This document shows positions 7,746 through 16,259 of a stretch of DNA of 33,938 nucleotides, piece by piece. Numbering within the stretch: position 1 is the first letter of the stretch; each line of letters opens with the position of its first letter. The position numbers were made by a program, and so were the translations under genes. The notes beneath the pieces were generated by a model. It worked only from the letters and a program-made list of their open reading frames with translations. It made no database searches and was not told where the DNA came from. This DNA comes from JBDHZK01 sp039811865 (GTDB lineage: Bacteria > Actinomycetota > Actinomycetes > Propionibacteriales > Propionibacteriaceae): the NCBI GenBank assembly GCA_039811865.1, contig JBDHZK010000010.1, forward strand, positions 1 to 33,938, in the 5' to 3' direction.

Positions 7746-7761
7746 CCGAACGTCTGTTCGG
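7746..7761. promoter_or_regulatory. SOS box (LexA operator) upstream of ruvC
   Basis: CCGAAC-GTCT-GTTCGG is a perfect inverted repeat with 6-base arms. The inner 14 bases agree with the actinobacterial LexA consensus CGAACRNRYGTTYG at 13 positions. It lies 12 bases before the ruvC ATG and just upstream of the ribosome binding site GGAGGT (7765-7770). ruvC is an established LexA target in mycobacteria. Confidence 0.85.
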
Positions 7762-7773
7762 TTCGGAGGTGGC

Positions 7774-8298
7774 ATGCGGGTGTTTGGGATCGACCCCGGG
7801 CTGACCCGCTGTGGCCTTGGCGTCGTCGACGGGACGCCTGGCCGCCCGCCCAAGCTGGTGGCCGTCGGTGTCGCCCGGACCCCCCCTGAGTTGAACCTGC
7901 CTGCCCGACTTCTGCACATCGAAGAGGCCGTCCAGGAGTGGCTGGCCACGCACCGGCCGGACGTCGTCGCGGTCGAGCGGGTCTTCGCCCAGCACAACGT
8001 CCAGACCGTGATGGGGACGGCCCAGGCAGCCGGCGTGGCGATGCTGGTGGCCGCGCGCGCCGGCGTGCCGGTCGCCCTGCACACGCCCAGCGAGGTCAAG
8101 GCGGCCATAACCGGCTCCGGGCGGGCCGACAAGCAGCAGGTGGGGACGATGGTGGCCCGCATCCTGCGCCTGGAGCAGGCTCCCAAACCTGCGGACGCGG
8201 CTGATGCCGTTGCTCTGGCGATCTGTCACTGCTGGCGCGGAGCGGCGGCGAACCGGCTCGCAGATGCGGTCGCGGCCGCGAGAGGGGGAAGGCGATGA
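7774..8298 (+). CDS. ruvC: Holliday junction endodeoxyribonuclease RuvC
   Basis: RuvC resolves Holliday junctions by paired nicks after RuvAB branch migration. The ATG at 7774 gives 174 residues beginning MRVFGIDPGLTRCGLGVVDG. The four acidic metal-binding residues are D7, E68 (VAVERVF), D141 and D144 (DAADAVALAICH). An in-frame GTG at 7708 would add 22 residues but would run across the SOS box and ribosome binding site, so it is rejected. GGAGGT lies 3 bases before the ATG. The stop overlaps the ruvA start as ATGA. The SOS box implies induction by DNA damage, with ruvA and ruvB carried on the same transcript. Confidence 0.96.
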   Translation: MRVFGIDPGLTRCGLGVVDGTPGRPPKLVAVGVARTPPELNLPARLLHIEEAVQEWLATHRPDVVAVERVFAQHNVQTVMGTAQAAGVAMLVAARAGVPVALHTPSEVKAAITGSGRADKQQVGTMVARILRLEQAPKPADAADAVALAICHCWRGAAANRLADAVAAARGGRR

Positions 8299-8900
8299 TC
8301 TCGCACCTGACCGGCACGGTCACCGCGGTCGGCCCCACCTGGGTGGTGGTCGACCTCGGCGGATTCGGGGTGAAGGCGCTGTGCACCCCAGCCACGGCCG
8401 GGGCCGTCCGGCTGGGTCGCGAGGCGACGTTGGCGACATCCCTGGTCGTCCGTGAGGACAGCCTGACGCTCTACGGGTTTGCTGCCACCGACGAACGGGA
8501 CTGCTTCGAGCTGGTCCAGTCCGCCTCGGGGGTGGGACCGAAGCTGGCCCAGGCGATCGTGTCCGTGCTGGCGCCGGACGACCTGCGCTCGGCGATCGCC
8601 GGTGAGAACCTCGCGGCGCTGACCCGCGTCCCCGGCATCGGCGTGAAGGGCGCGCAACGGCTCGTCCTCGAACTCAAGGACAAGGTCTACGCCCTGGGCG
8701 CCATCGCCGCCCCGGAATCGGCGATGCCGCAGCCGTCCGGCTGGCGCGACCAGGTGAAGGCCGGGCTAGAGGGGCTCGGCTACTCGGCGCGCGACGCGGA
8801 CGCTGCCTGCGAACGGGTAGCCCCCATGGCGACAGACGATCCGGGCTTGGGCGTCGCCGTCTTGATGCGCGCCGCGCTGCGGACGCTGGCCAAGGGCTGA
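8295..8900 (+). CDS. ruvA: Holliday junction branch migration protein RuvA
   Basis: RuvA tetramers hold the four-way junction and load the RuvB motor. The 201-residue protein shows the OB-fold N-terminal domain (MISHLTGTVTAVGPTWVVVDLGGFGVKALC), the double helix-hairpin-helix domain (ELVQSASGVGPKLAQAIVS and ALTRVPGIGVKGAQRLVLEL), an acid-poor linker, and the C-terminal RuvB-binding domain (GLEGLGYSARDADAACERV). The ATG overlaps the ruvC TGA by 4 bases and is preceded by GGGGGAAGG. One base separates its stop from the ruvB GTG. Confidence 0.96.
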   Translation: MISHLTGTVTAVGPTWVVVDLGGFGVKALCTPATAGAVRLGREATLATSLVVREDSLTLYGFAATDERDCFELVQSASGVGPKLAQAIVSVLAPDDLRSAIAGENLAALTRVPGIGVKGAQRLVLELKDKVYALGAIAAPESAMPQPSGWRDQVKAGLEGLGYSARDADAACERVAPMATDDPGLGVAVLMRAALRTLAKG

Positions 8901-8901
8901 C

Positions 8902-9957
8902 GTGACGCCTCCGACCGACCGGCATCTGGTCGACCCTCACGCCGACGGCGACGATTTCGTTGCCGAGTCGGCGCTGCGGCCGAGCGCGCTGGCGGAGTTC
9001 GGCGGGCAGCCTCGGGTGGCCGACCAACTCGGCCTCGTCCTGGACGCCGCCAAGCACCGGGGGACGGTGCCCGATCACGTCCTCCTCTCCGGGCCGCCGG
9101 GCCTGGGCAAGACCACGCTGGCGATGATCATCGCCGCCGAGATGAGCGCCCCGCTGCGCATCTCCAGCGGGCCGGCGATCCAGCATGCGGGCGACCTGGC
9201 GGCAATTTTGTCCGGGCTCGGCGAAGGAGAGGTGTTCTTCCTCGACGAGATCCACCGCATGTCCCGCCCGGCCGAGGAGATGCTCTACCTCGCCATGGAG
9301 GACTTCCGCGTTGACGTGGTAGTCGGCAAGGGCCCCGGTGCCACCGCGATCCCGCTGGAGATCCCGCCGTTCACGCTGGTCGGAGCGACGACGCGTGCGG
9401 GTCTGCTCCCCGGCCCGTTGCGTGACCGCTTCGGCTTCACCGCCCAGCTGGACTTCTACTCGGCGGACGCGCTGGAGGCGATCGTCGTCCGCTCGGCCGC
9501 GGTGCTCGGCATCCAGTTGCGCACGGGCGCGGCGGCGGAGATCGCCGGACGCTCCCGCGGGACGCCCCGGATCGCGAACCGCTTGCTGCGCCGCGTCCGC
9601 GACTACGCGCAGGTGCGCGCCGACGGCGTCGTCACCCGAACGATCGCCGCCGCAGCCTTGGAGTTGTACGAGGTGGACGCACTCGGCCTGGACCGGCTCG
9701 ACCGTGGCGTCCTGGAGGCGATCTGCCTGCGGTTCGGCGGTGGGCCGGTCGGCTTGTCGACACTGGCGATCTCGGTGGGGGAGGAAACCGAGACCGTGGA
9801 GGAGGTGGCGGAGCCATTCCTTGTCCGACAAGGCTTTCTGATGCGGACGCAGCGGGGTCGGATCGCGACGGCGCGCGCTTGGCGGCACCTGGGGCTGGCG
9901 CCGCCGGAGAATCTGCCGATCATCCAGCCGGGCCTGTTCGACACGGGCTCACCATAG
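8902..9957 (+). CDS. ruvB: Holliday junction branch migration DNA helicase RuvB
   Basis: RuvB is the AAA+ ring motor that pumps DNA through the RuvA-bound junction. In 351 residues the landmarks are Walker A GPPGLGKTT (K70), Walker B FFLDEIHRM (115-118), sensor 1 LVGATTRAG, the arginine-finger region PLRDRFG, sensor 2 GTPRIANRLLRRVRD, and the winged-helix DNA-binding C-terminus ending in MRTQRGRIATARAWRHLG. The GTG at 8902 starts one base after the ruvA stop. It is the last gene of the SOS-boxed ruvCAB run, and a separate promoter drives yajC downstream. Confidence 0.97.
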   Translation: MTPPTDRHLVDPHADGDDFVAESALRPSALAEFGGQPRVADQLGLVLDAAKHRGTVPDHVLLSGPPGLGKTTLAMIIAAEMSAPLRISSGPAIQHAGDLAAILSGLGEGEVFFLDEIHRMSRPAEEMLYLAMEDFRVDVVVGKGPGATAIPLEIPPFTLVGATTRAGLLPGPLRDRFGFTAQLDFYSADALEAIVVRSAAVLGIQLRTGAAAEIAGRSRGTPRIANRLLRRVRDYAQVRADGVVTRTIAAAALELYEVDALGLDRLDRGVLEAICLRFGGGPVGLSTLAISVGEETETVEEVAEPFLVRQGFLMRTQRGRIATARAWRHLGLAPPENLPIIQPGLFDTGSP

Positions 9958-9967
9958 GGTCGCAAAC

Positions 9968-9995
9968 TTGGCGCCCGGTCGCGCGGCGCTAGGCT
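9968..9995 (+). promoter_or_regulatory. Promoter for yajC-secDF
   Basis: TTGGCG at 9968-9973 and TAGGCT at 9990-9995 are separated by 16 bases, the best -35/-10 pair on the plus strand here. The start of transcription would be near 10002, 48 bases before the yajC ATG. The TAGG motif is immediately repeated (TAGGCTAGGCG). Confidence 0.55.
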
Positions 9996-10049
9996 AGGCG
10001 CCTGTTGGCCGGGTGCACTCGGCCGAGAATCCAAACAGAACCTGGGATC

Positions 10050-10514
10050 ATGCCTTCTGACTTTCTGACAACTGTGCTGATGTTCGGCGCGCTGGGCGTC
10101 GCCTTCTACTTCCTGATGTGGCGACCCGCGCAAAAGAAGATGAAGGAACAGCAGGCGACCATGAACTCGCTTGCCGAGGGCTCGAGGGTGATGCTCACCA
10201 GCGGCATCTTCGGCACCGTCCGCCACCTCGGGGAACGCCAGATGATCGTCGAGCTCGCCCCCGGGCTGGAGGTCACGGTGCTCCGCCAGGCGCTGGCCAA
10301 GATCGTGACCACCGACGACGACGAGTTCGAGTATTCCGACGATGCGGCTGAGCCGACGCCGGCCGAGCCGGTGACTGGCGACGCCCAGACGGCGGCGTCC
10401 GCGGCTCCCGGCGTGGTCAACGAGGACTCGCCCCACTACGACAGCTACTTCGAGCGTCCCGAGGTCGGCGAGGACGAGCGCAAGCAGGGCGGCGAGTCCG
10501 CAACGCAGCGCTAG
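10050..10514 (+). CDS. yajC: Preprotein translocase accessory subunit YajC
   Basis: YajC is a small single-span inner-membrane protein that associates with SecDF and SecYEG. The ATG at 10050 gives 154 residues starting MPSDFLTTVLMFGALGVAFYFLMWRPAQKK, with a transmembrane helix at about residues 5-22 followed by the family RPxxKKxKEQ basic motif. The conserved soluble part SRVMLTSGIFGTVRHLGERQMIVELAPGLEVTVL comes next. The last 60 residues form an acidic, Ala/Glu/Pro-rich tail that is poorly conserved in the family. An in-frame TTG at 10005 would place a Cys- and Arg-rich stretch before the helix and is less likely. secD starts 7 bases after its stop. Confidence 0.93.
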   Translation: MPSDFLTTVLMFGALGVAFYFLMWRPAQKKMKEQQATMNSLAEGSRVMLTSGIFGTVRHLGERQMIVELAPGLEVTVLRQALAKIVTTDDDEFEYSDDAAEPTPAEPVTGDAQTAASAAPGVVNEDSPHYDSYFERPEVGEDERKQGGESATQR

Positions 10515-10521
10515 GCCGGCG

Positions 10522-12210
10522 ATGGCTTCCGCTGCTGCCCGGCGCGGGCATCCAGTTCGTACCCTGACCATCTTCGGTCTGGTCGTCGTTGCCCTGTTCG
10601 GGCTGATGGCGTTGGCCAACACCTGGACCCCCAAGCTGGGCTTGGACCTGCGCGGGGGCACGACGATCACCCTGACCGCGAGCAATATCACGGGCTCGGG
10701 ATCGGTCGACCCGGCGAGTTTGGAGTTGGCTCGCTCGATCATCCAGCAGCGCGTGGACAGCCTGGGCGTCGGCGAGACCTCGGTGACCACCTCGGGTGAC
10801 CGGCAGATCCTCGTCTCGGTGCCCAACGTGCAACGCGACGAACTCGTTCGCCTGGTGGGGCAGACGGCACAGTTGGCGTTCCGCGCGGTCTACGCCGTGG
10901 ACGCCGCGCCGAATGCCCCCACGCCGACGCCGACGGCCACACCGACGGGAGCGGCAACGCCCTCGGCGACCCAGCCGACCGCCGGGACGGCGACCACCGC
11001 GCCCTCGGCGTCCGCCACCGCCACCAACCGTCGTCCGATGCCGGCGTTGCCGACGGCCCCGCCTCCGCCGAAGTCGCCCCGTCCGACGACTCCCTCGGCG
11101 ACGCCGCCGACGCTGGACAAGCTGATGGCCTACCAGCCGACCTCGCGCGACCAAGCCGACTTCGCCGAGTTCGCGTGCGGGGACGAGTTCCCCGACGTGG
11201 CGGATCAGCCCCTGATCACCTGCACCCGCGACGGGCAGTACAAGTTGCTGCTCGGACCGGTGCTGCTCAAGGGCAGCCAGTTGACCTCGGCGCAGGCGGG
11301 GGTTCCGCAGAACCAGATCAACTGGGTCGTGAACCTGTCGTTCAACGCCGAGGGCGCCAAGATCTTCGAGACCGTTACGGGCATGCTCGCCCAGCGGCGC
11401 CAGCCGCCGACGAACTCGTTCGGCATCGTCTTGGACGGAAAGGTGATCACCTATCCGTCGGTGAGCGCCGCGATTCCCGGCGGCAACGCCGAGATCTCCG
11501 GAAACTTCGACCAGAAGTCGGCCACCGAGCTGGCCAACGTCCTGAAGTACGGTGCCCTGCCGCTGGCCTTCGACGTGTCGAGCGTGGACAACGTCTCGGC
11601 CACCCTGGGCGGCGAGCAACTCCAGGCCGGTCTGATCGCGGGCATCATCGGCCTGGCGTTGGTGATCGCCTACAGCATTTTGTACTACCGCGGCCTGTTC
11701 ATTGTCGTCGTGGCCTCGCTCGGCCTCGCGGGGGTGATCACCTACGCGAGCATGGTCTTGCTGGGTGAGTCGGTGGGCTTCGCGCTGAACCTTCCGGGCA
11801 TCGCAGGCGTGATCGTGGCCATCGGCGTGACGGCGGACTCGTTCATCATCTACTTCGAGCGGATTCGCGACGAGGTGCGCGAGGGACGCTCGCTGCGGAC
11901 GGCGATCGAGACCGGTTGGGCCCGTTCCAGACAGACCATCCTGATCGCGGACGCCGTCTCGCTGCTCTCGGCGGTGGTGCTGTTCATCTTGGCGATCGGT
12001 GCGGTCAAGGGCTTCGCGTTCACGCTGGGCCTGACGACGCTGATCGACATCGCGATCGTGTTCTTCTTCACCAAACCACTGGTGACGCTGCTCGGCCGGA
12101 CCAAGTTCTTCGGCGAGGGACGCAAGTGGTCCGGTTTCGAGGCAGAGCACATGGGCGTCACCTCGCTCGGTCCCCGGCGTCCCGGCGTCACGGCCACGAA
12201 GGAGGCATAA
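10522..12210 (+). CDS. secD: Protein translocase subunit SecD
   Basis: SecD, with SecF, uses the proton motive force to complete protein release from SecYEG on the outer face. The 562-residue protein has one N-terminal helix (about 14-33), the LGLDLRGGTTITL motif, a periplasm-side P1 domain and five C-terminal helices (about 370-535) containing GVIVAIGVTADSFIIYFERIRDE. A low-complexity Ala/Pro/Thr/Ser insert occupies about residues 128-197, between the two halves of P1. The C-terminus carries an extra basic segment. The stop TAA shares a base with the secF ATG. Confidence 0.96.
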   Translation: MASAAARRGHPVRTLTIFGLVVVALFGLMALANTWTPKLGLDLRGGTTITLTASNITGSGSVDPASLELARSIIQQRVDSLGVGETSVTTSGDRQILVSVPNVQRDELVRLVGQTAQLAFRAVYAVDAAPNAPTPTPTATPTGAATPSATQPTAGTATTAPSASATATNRRPMPALPTAPPPPKSPRPTTPSATPPTLDKLMAYQPTSRDQADFAEFACGDEFPDVADQPLITCTRDGQYKLLLGPVLLKGSQLTSAQAGVPQNQINWVVNLSFNAEGAKIFETVTGMLAQRRQPPTNSFGIVLDGKVITYPSVSAAIPGGNAEISGNFDQKSATELANVLKYGALPLAFDVSSVDNVSATLGGEQLQAGLIAGIIGLALVIAYSILYYRGLFIVVVASLGLAGVITYASMVLLGESVGFALNLPGIAGVIVAIGVTADSFIIYFERIRDEVREGRSLRTAIETGWARSRQTILIADAVSLLSAVVLFILAIGAVKGFAFTLGLTTLIDIAIVFFFTKPLVTLLGRTKFFGEGRKWSGFEAEHMGVTSLGPRRPGVTATKEA

Positions 12211-13385
12211 TGGCCGACCCCAACCAGACCCTGGCCGCGGCGCCCAAGCGTCCGCAGGTGAAGCCGAAGAAGCAGAGCCTCGCCCACCGGCTGTATACCG
12301 GCGACCTTTCCTACGACTACGTGGGGCACCGTAACCGTTGGTATCTGATCTCCGGGATGCTGATCGTGGTCAGCATCTTGGCGATCGCACTTCGCGGCCT
12401 CAACCTGGGTATCGAGTTCAAGGGTGGCGCGGACTTCCAGGCACCGGTGGTGGTCAGCGCCCAGACGGTGGACACCGTCAGGCACGCGGTGACCTCGCTC
12501 GGTCTGCCCGACACCGACGACATCAGCGTCAACACCATCGGTGACAAGACGGTCCGCGTGCAGACCCGCAGCCTGTCGGTCGAGGAAGTGACCAAGGTCA
12601 AACAGGCGATCGCAAAGTCGGTCGGCGTGCCGACGGACCAGGTCGCCTACAGCTTGATCGGTGCCTCTTGGGGAGCGCAGATCACCAACCAGGCGCTGAT
12701 CGCGTTGGCGGCGTTCCTGGTGTTGGTCATGCTGATGATCTGGGCCTATTTCCGCGAGTTCAAGATGTCCGTCGCGGCGATCGTGGCCCTGATCCACGAC
12801 CTGATCTTGACCGTGGGCATCTACGCGCTGATCGGCTTCACGGTCACGCCGGCGTCCATGATCGGCGTGCTGACCATCCTGGGGTACTCGCTGTACGACA
12901 CCGTCGTGGTGTTCGACAAGGTGCGCGAGAACGTTCGCGACCTGCGCAACTCCAACCGGAGCTACTCCGAGGCCGCCAACGCCGCCGTCAACCAGGTGCT
13001 GGTGCGATCGCTGAACACGACCGTCATCGGCGTCCTGCCGGTGGCCGCTTTGCTGGCGGCCGGTGCGTTGATCCTCGGCACCGGTCCCCTCAAGGACCTG
13101 GGCCTGGCCTTGTTCGTGGGCATGATCGCGGGGGCCTACTCGTCCATCTTCATCGCGACGCCGCTGTTGGCCCAGATGAAGGAGGCCGAGCCCGAGATGC
13201 GCCAACACCGCGATCGTCTAGCCAGGAGGCGTGATCGCGTGAAGTCGAGGGTGACGGTTTCCGTGGACCCCGAGACACAACCCGCACCCACGGCCCAGGA
13301 TGTTCTGATCACCTCCACTCCGGAGGCGAAGACCGTGATCCGGGTGCAGCCCAGTTCCTCGACCCGGAGCGAGCGAAGGAAGTAA
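12210..13385 (+). CDS. secF: Protein translocase subunit SecF
   Basis: SecF pairs with SecD in the RND-type export accessory complex. The ATG at 12210 overlaps the secD stop by one base, follows AAGGAGG (12199-12205), and gives 391 residues. After a basic cytoplasmic N-terminus there is a helix at about 45-62, then GLNLGIEFKGGADFQ, the SecF counterpart of the SecD LDLRGG motif. The core helices follow, with LTILGYSLYDTVVVFDKVREN and NQVLVRSLNTTVIGVLPV. A long polar tail after about residue 325 ends in SSSTRSERRK. apt begins 3 bases later. Confidence 0.96.
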   Translation: MADPNQTLAAAPKRPQVKPKKQSLAHRLYTGDLSYDYVGHRNRWYLISGMLIVVSILAIALRGLNLGIEFKGGADFQAPVVVSAQTVDTVRHAVTSLGLPDTDDISVNTIGDKTVRVQTRSLSVEEVTKVKQAIAKSVGVPTDQVAYSLIGASWGAQITNQALIALAAFLVLVMLMIWAYFREFKMSVAAIVALIHDLILTVGIYALIGFTVTPASMIGVLTILGYSLYDTVVVFDKVRENVRDLRNSNRSYSEAANAAVNQVLVRSLNTTVIGVLPVAALLAAGALILGTGPLKDLGLALFVGMIAGAYSSIFIATPLLAQMKEAEPEMRQHRDRLARRRDRVKSRVTVSVDPETQPAPTAQDVLITSTPEAKTVIRVQPSSSTRSERRK

Positions 13386-13388
13386 GCC

Positions 13389-13928
13389 ATGAGCAGCCAG
13401 GCAAATCGCGAGTTGATCTCCAGCCTGATCCGCGACGTCCCTGACTTCCCCAAGCCCGGGGTGGTGTTCAAGGACATCACGCCCCTGCTGTCCACGCCCG
13501 CTGGGTACGCCGCCGCCATCGAGGAACTGGTTGGAACCGCTCCTGACCAGATCGACGTGGTGGTCGGCATGGAGGCGCGCGGGTTCATCTTTGCCGGACC
13601 GGTGGCGCTGGAGTTGGGCGCCGGGTTCGTCCCGGTTCGAAAGCCTGGCAAGCTACCCGGGAAGGTACTGAGCGAGAGTTTCGCGCTCGAGTACGGCCAC
13701 GAGACGCTGACGGTGCACACCGACGCCGTGTTGCCGGGCGCGCGGGTGATGGTGATCGACGACGTCCTCGCCACCGGAGGGACGATCGGCGCGACCGCGG
13801 CGCTGGTTCACAAACTGGGCGCCGAACTGGTTCACGTTTCCGTGCTGATGGAACTTGCGTCGCTGCAGGGCCGCGCGCACATGGCCGCGTTGGGGGTCTC
13901 GAACTGTAGCGCCGTGTTGACGGTCTGA
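13389..13928 (+). CDS. apt: Adenine phosphoribosyltransferase
   Basis: Apt salvages adenine, forming AMP and pyrophosphate from adenine and PRPP in the cytosol. The 179-residue sequence contains the family opening IRDVPDFPKPGVVFKDITPLL, the DVVVGMEARGFIFAGPVA region, RKPGKLPGKV, and the PRPP-binding motif VMVIDDVLATGGTIGATA. The ATG at 13389 lies 3 bases after secF, with AAGGAAG as ribosome binding site inside the end of secF. The secDF-apt-rel order is common in actinobacteria and joins purine salvage with ppGpp metabolism. The rel GTG follows 8 bases after its stop. Confidence 0.96.
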   Translation: MSSQANRELISSLIRDVPDFPKPGVVFKDITPLLSTPAGYAAAIEELVGTAPDQIDVVVGMEARGFIFAGPVALELGAGFVPVRKPGKLPGKVLSESFALEYGHETLTVHTDAVLPGARVMVIDDVLATGGTIGATAALVHKLGAELVHVSVLMELASLQGRAHMAALGVSNCSAVLTV

Positions 13929-13936
13929 GGTCTGGG

Positions 13937-16234
13937 GTGTCGCAGGGGTATCACGGTCCGTACGGGGCCGGGGACGGGCTCCCCGGCAGGCCACGAGCGC
14001 CGGAGACACCCCCGCAGAGTGCCGAGGCCGGGGTGTTCCGGCGGTGGGCGTCTCGATTCGGCGCCCAGCGGCCGACCACCGCGCCGCAGCTTGGGCCACT
14101 GATCTCGATCACCCAGTCCCATGACGAGCGCGCCGACATTGCCTTGCTTGAACGCGCCTACCGGATCGCCGAGCATTATCACGAGGGCCAGACCCGCAAG
14201 AGCGGCGATCCGTACATCACCCATCCGCTGGCGGTCGCCTCGATCCTCGCCGAACTCGGCATGGACGTCCCGACGCTTTGCGCCGCGCTGCTGCACGACA
14301 CCGTCGAGGACACGTCATACACCCTGGTCCAGTTGAGGGCCGATTTCGGCGACGAGATCGCCGAGATGGTGGACGGGGTGACAAAGCTGGACAAGGTCAC
14401 CTACGGCGATTCGGCCAAAGCCGAATCACTGCGCAAGATGGTCCTCGCGATGAGCCGCGACCTACGCGTGCTGGTAATCAAGCTGGCCGACCGACTGCAC
14501 AACATGCGCACGATCGGCTATCTGCGACCCGACAAGCAGGCCCGCATCGCCCGAGACACGCTCGAGATCTATGCGCCGCTTTCTCACCGCCTGGGCATGA
14601 ACGCCCTGAAGTGGGAGCTGGAGGATCGCTCGTTCGCGGCGATCGAACCGAAGATCTACGACGAGTTGGTGCGGCAGGTGGCGGCCGAGGCCCCCATGCG
14701 CGACCAGTACCTCGGGACCATTCTGACCAAGGTGCGCGCCGATCTCGCCGACGCCCGCCTGCGAGCCGAGGTGTACGGCCGCCCCAAGCACTACTACTCG
14801 ATCTACCAGAAGATGCTCCTCGGCGATAAGGAGTTCAAGGCGATCTACGACCTGATCGGGATCCGGATCCTGGTGGACAGTCAGAAGGACTGCTACGCCG
14901 CCCTCGGCATTCTGCATCAGTTCTGGCGGCCGTTGCCGGGCCGGTTCAAGGACTACATCGCGATGCCGAAGTTCAACCTCTACCGGTCGTTGCACACCAC
15001 GGTGCTCGATCACGAGGGGCGCCCGCTGGAGTTTCAGATCCGCACCTATGAGATGCACCGCGAGGCCGAATACGGCGTGGCGGCGCACTGGAAGTACAAG
15101 CAGGCCAAGGTCGCCGGCGACGAGTTGCTGTGGGTGCGCAGGCTCAACGACTGGCAGAAGGAGACGGCCGATCCGGGCGAGTTCCTGGATGCGTTGCGCT
15201 TCGAGGTCAACGCCTCCGACGTGTACGTGTTCTCGCCCAAACACGACGTGATCAGCCTGCCGCAGGGGTCGACCCCGGTGGATTTCGCCTACGCCGTCCA
15301 CACCGAGGTGGGGCATCACTGCATCGGCGCGCGCGTCAACGGCCGGCTCGTGCCGCTGGAGTCGAAGCTGAACAATGGCGACGTAGTGGACGTACTGACG
15401 TCCAAGTCGCCGACCGCCGGCCCGAGTCGCGACTGGCTGAACTTCGTCAAGTCGACCCGGGCTCGAAACAAGATCAAGCAGTACTTCACGCGCGAGCGTC
15501 GCGACGAGGCGATCGAGCACGGGAAGGAACTGCTGGCCAAGCAGATGCGCCGCTCCAGCTTGCCGATGCAGCGCCTCCTCACCATCGAGCACCTGACCGA
15601 GGTCGCCGACCACCTACGACTGCCGGACGTGAACGCCCTCTACGCCGCCATCGGCGAGGGATCGGTGGGCGCCCAGTTCGTGGTCGAACGCCTGATCGGG
15701 AGCGAGGGCGGGGTGGAGGCCGCCGTCGAGGCCACGCTGGAGGATCGCACCGTGATCGGGCGGCGTCGCCTGCCCAGCGTCGGCAGCGATGTCGGCGTCG
15801 AGGTGATCGGCTCGAAGGGTCTTTGGGTGAAGCTGGCCAAGTGCTGCACGCCTGTGCCCGGCGACGACATCATCGGATTTGTCACTCGCGGCGAGGGCGT
15901 CTCGGTACACCGTCGCGACTGCACCAACGCCGACGCTTTGATGAAGCTGCCCGAGCGCATCGCCCCGGTCGCCTGGGCTCCGACCGCAGGCAGTTCGTTC
16001 CTGGTCGCCATTCAGGTCGAGGGCTTAGACCGTCCTGGGTTGTTGTCGGACGTCTCCCGCGTCTTGTCCGATCACCGGTTGAACATCTTGTCCGCGGCCA
16101 TGAAGGCCACCAAGGACCGCGTTTTCAGAGTGCGAATGACCTTCGAGACGCCGGACCCGCGCTACCTGAAGCACGTCTTGGAGGACGTCCGCAAGGTTCG
16201 CGGGATCTATGAGGTCGTCCGCGTCAAGCAGTAA
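13937..16234 (+). CDS. rel: Bifunctional (p)ppGpp synthetase/hydrolase Rel
   Basis: Rel makes (p)ppGpp on starved ribosomes and degrades it otherwise. It has 765 residues. The hydrolase domain keeps its metal-binding histidines (ITHPLAVASILAELGMD and the HD pair H120-D121 in ALLHDTVEDT). The synthetase domain has GRPKHYYSIYQKM and GRFKDYIAMPKFNLYRSLHTT; the RFKD form is the type found in bifunctional enzymes rather than synthetase-only RelA. TGS (VYVFSPKHDVISLPQGSTPVDFAYAVHTEVG), zinc-finger-like (KLAKCCTPVPGDDIIGF) and C-terminal ACT domains are complete. The GTG at 13937 follows GAGG. About 50 N-terminal residues are Pro/Gly/Arg-rich and not conserved. Confidence 0.96.
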   Translation: MSQGYHGPYGAGDGLPGRPRAPETPPQSAEAGVFRRWASRFGAQRPTTAPQLGPLISITQSHDERADIALLERAYRIAEHYHEGQTRKSGDPYITHPLAVASILAELGMDVPTLCAALLHDTVEDTSYTLVQLRADFGDEIAEMVDGVTKLDKVTYGDSAKAESLRKMVLAMSRDLRVLVIKLADRLHNMRTIGYLRPDKQARIARDTLEIYAPLSHRLGMNALKWELEDRSFAAIEPKIYDELVRQVAAEAPMRDQYLGTILTKVRADLADARLRAEVYGRPKHYYSIYQKMLLGDKEFKAIYDLIGIRILVDSQKDCYAALGILHQFWRPLPGRFKDYIAMPKFNLYRSLHTTVLDHEGRPLEFQIRTYEMHREAEYGVAAHWKYKQAKVAGDELLWVRRLNDWQKETADPGEFLDALRFEVNASDVYVFSPKHDVISLPQGSTPVDFAYAVHTEVGHHCIGARVNGRLVPLESKLNNGDVVDVLTSKSPTAGPSRDWLNFVKSTRARNKIKQYFTRERRDEAIEHGKELLAKQMRRSSLPMQRLLTIEHLTEVADHLRLPDVNALYAAIGEGSVGAQFVVERLIGSEGGVEAAVEATLEDRTVIGRRRLPSVGSDVGVEVIGSKGLWVKLAKCCTPVPGDDIIGFVTRGEGVSVHRRDCTNADALMKLPERIAPVAWAPTAGSSFLVAIQVEGLDRPGLLSDVSRVLSDHRLNILSAAMKATKDRVFRVRMTFETPDPRYLKHVLEDVRKVRGIYEVVRVKQ

Positions 16235-16259
16235 GTCGGCCAACCCCAGCCTCGAACAG

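Noticed and set aside
7708..7773. Upstream in-frame GTG start for ruvC
   Set aside because: It would translate through the SOS box and the GGAGGT site. The conserved N-terminus starts at the ATG at 7774.
9955..9960. TAGGGT hexamer overlapping the ruvB stop as a promoter
   Set aside because: The TTGGCG-16-TAGGCT pair just downstream is a better fit and closer to yajC.
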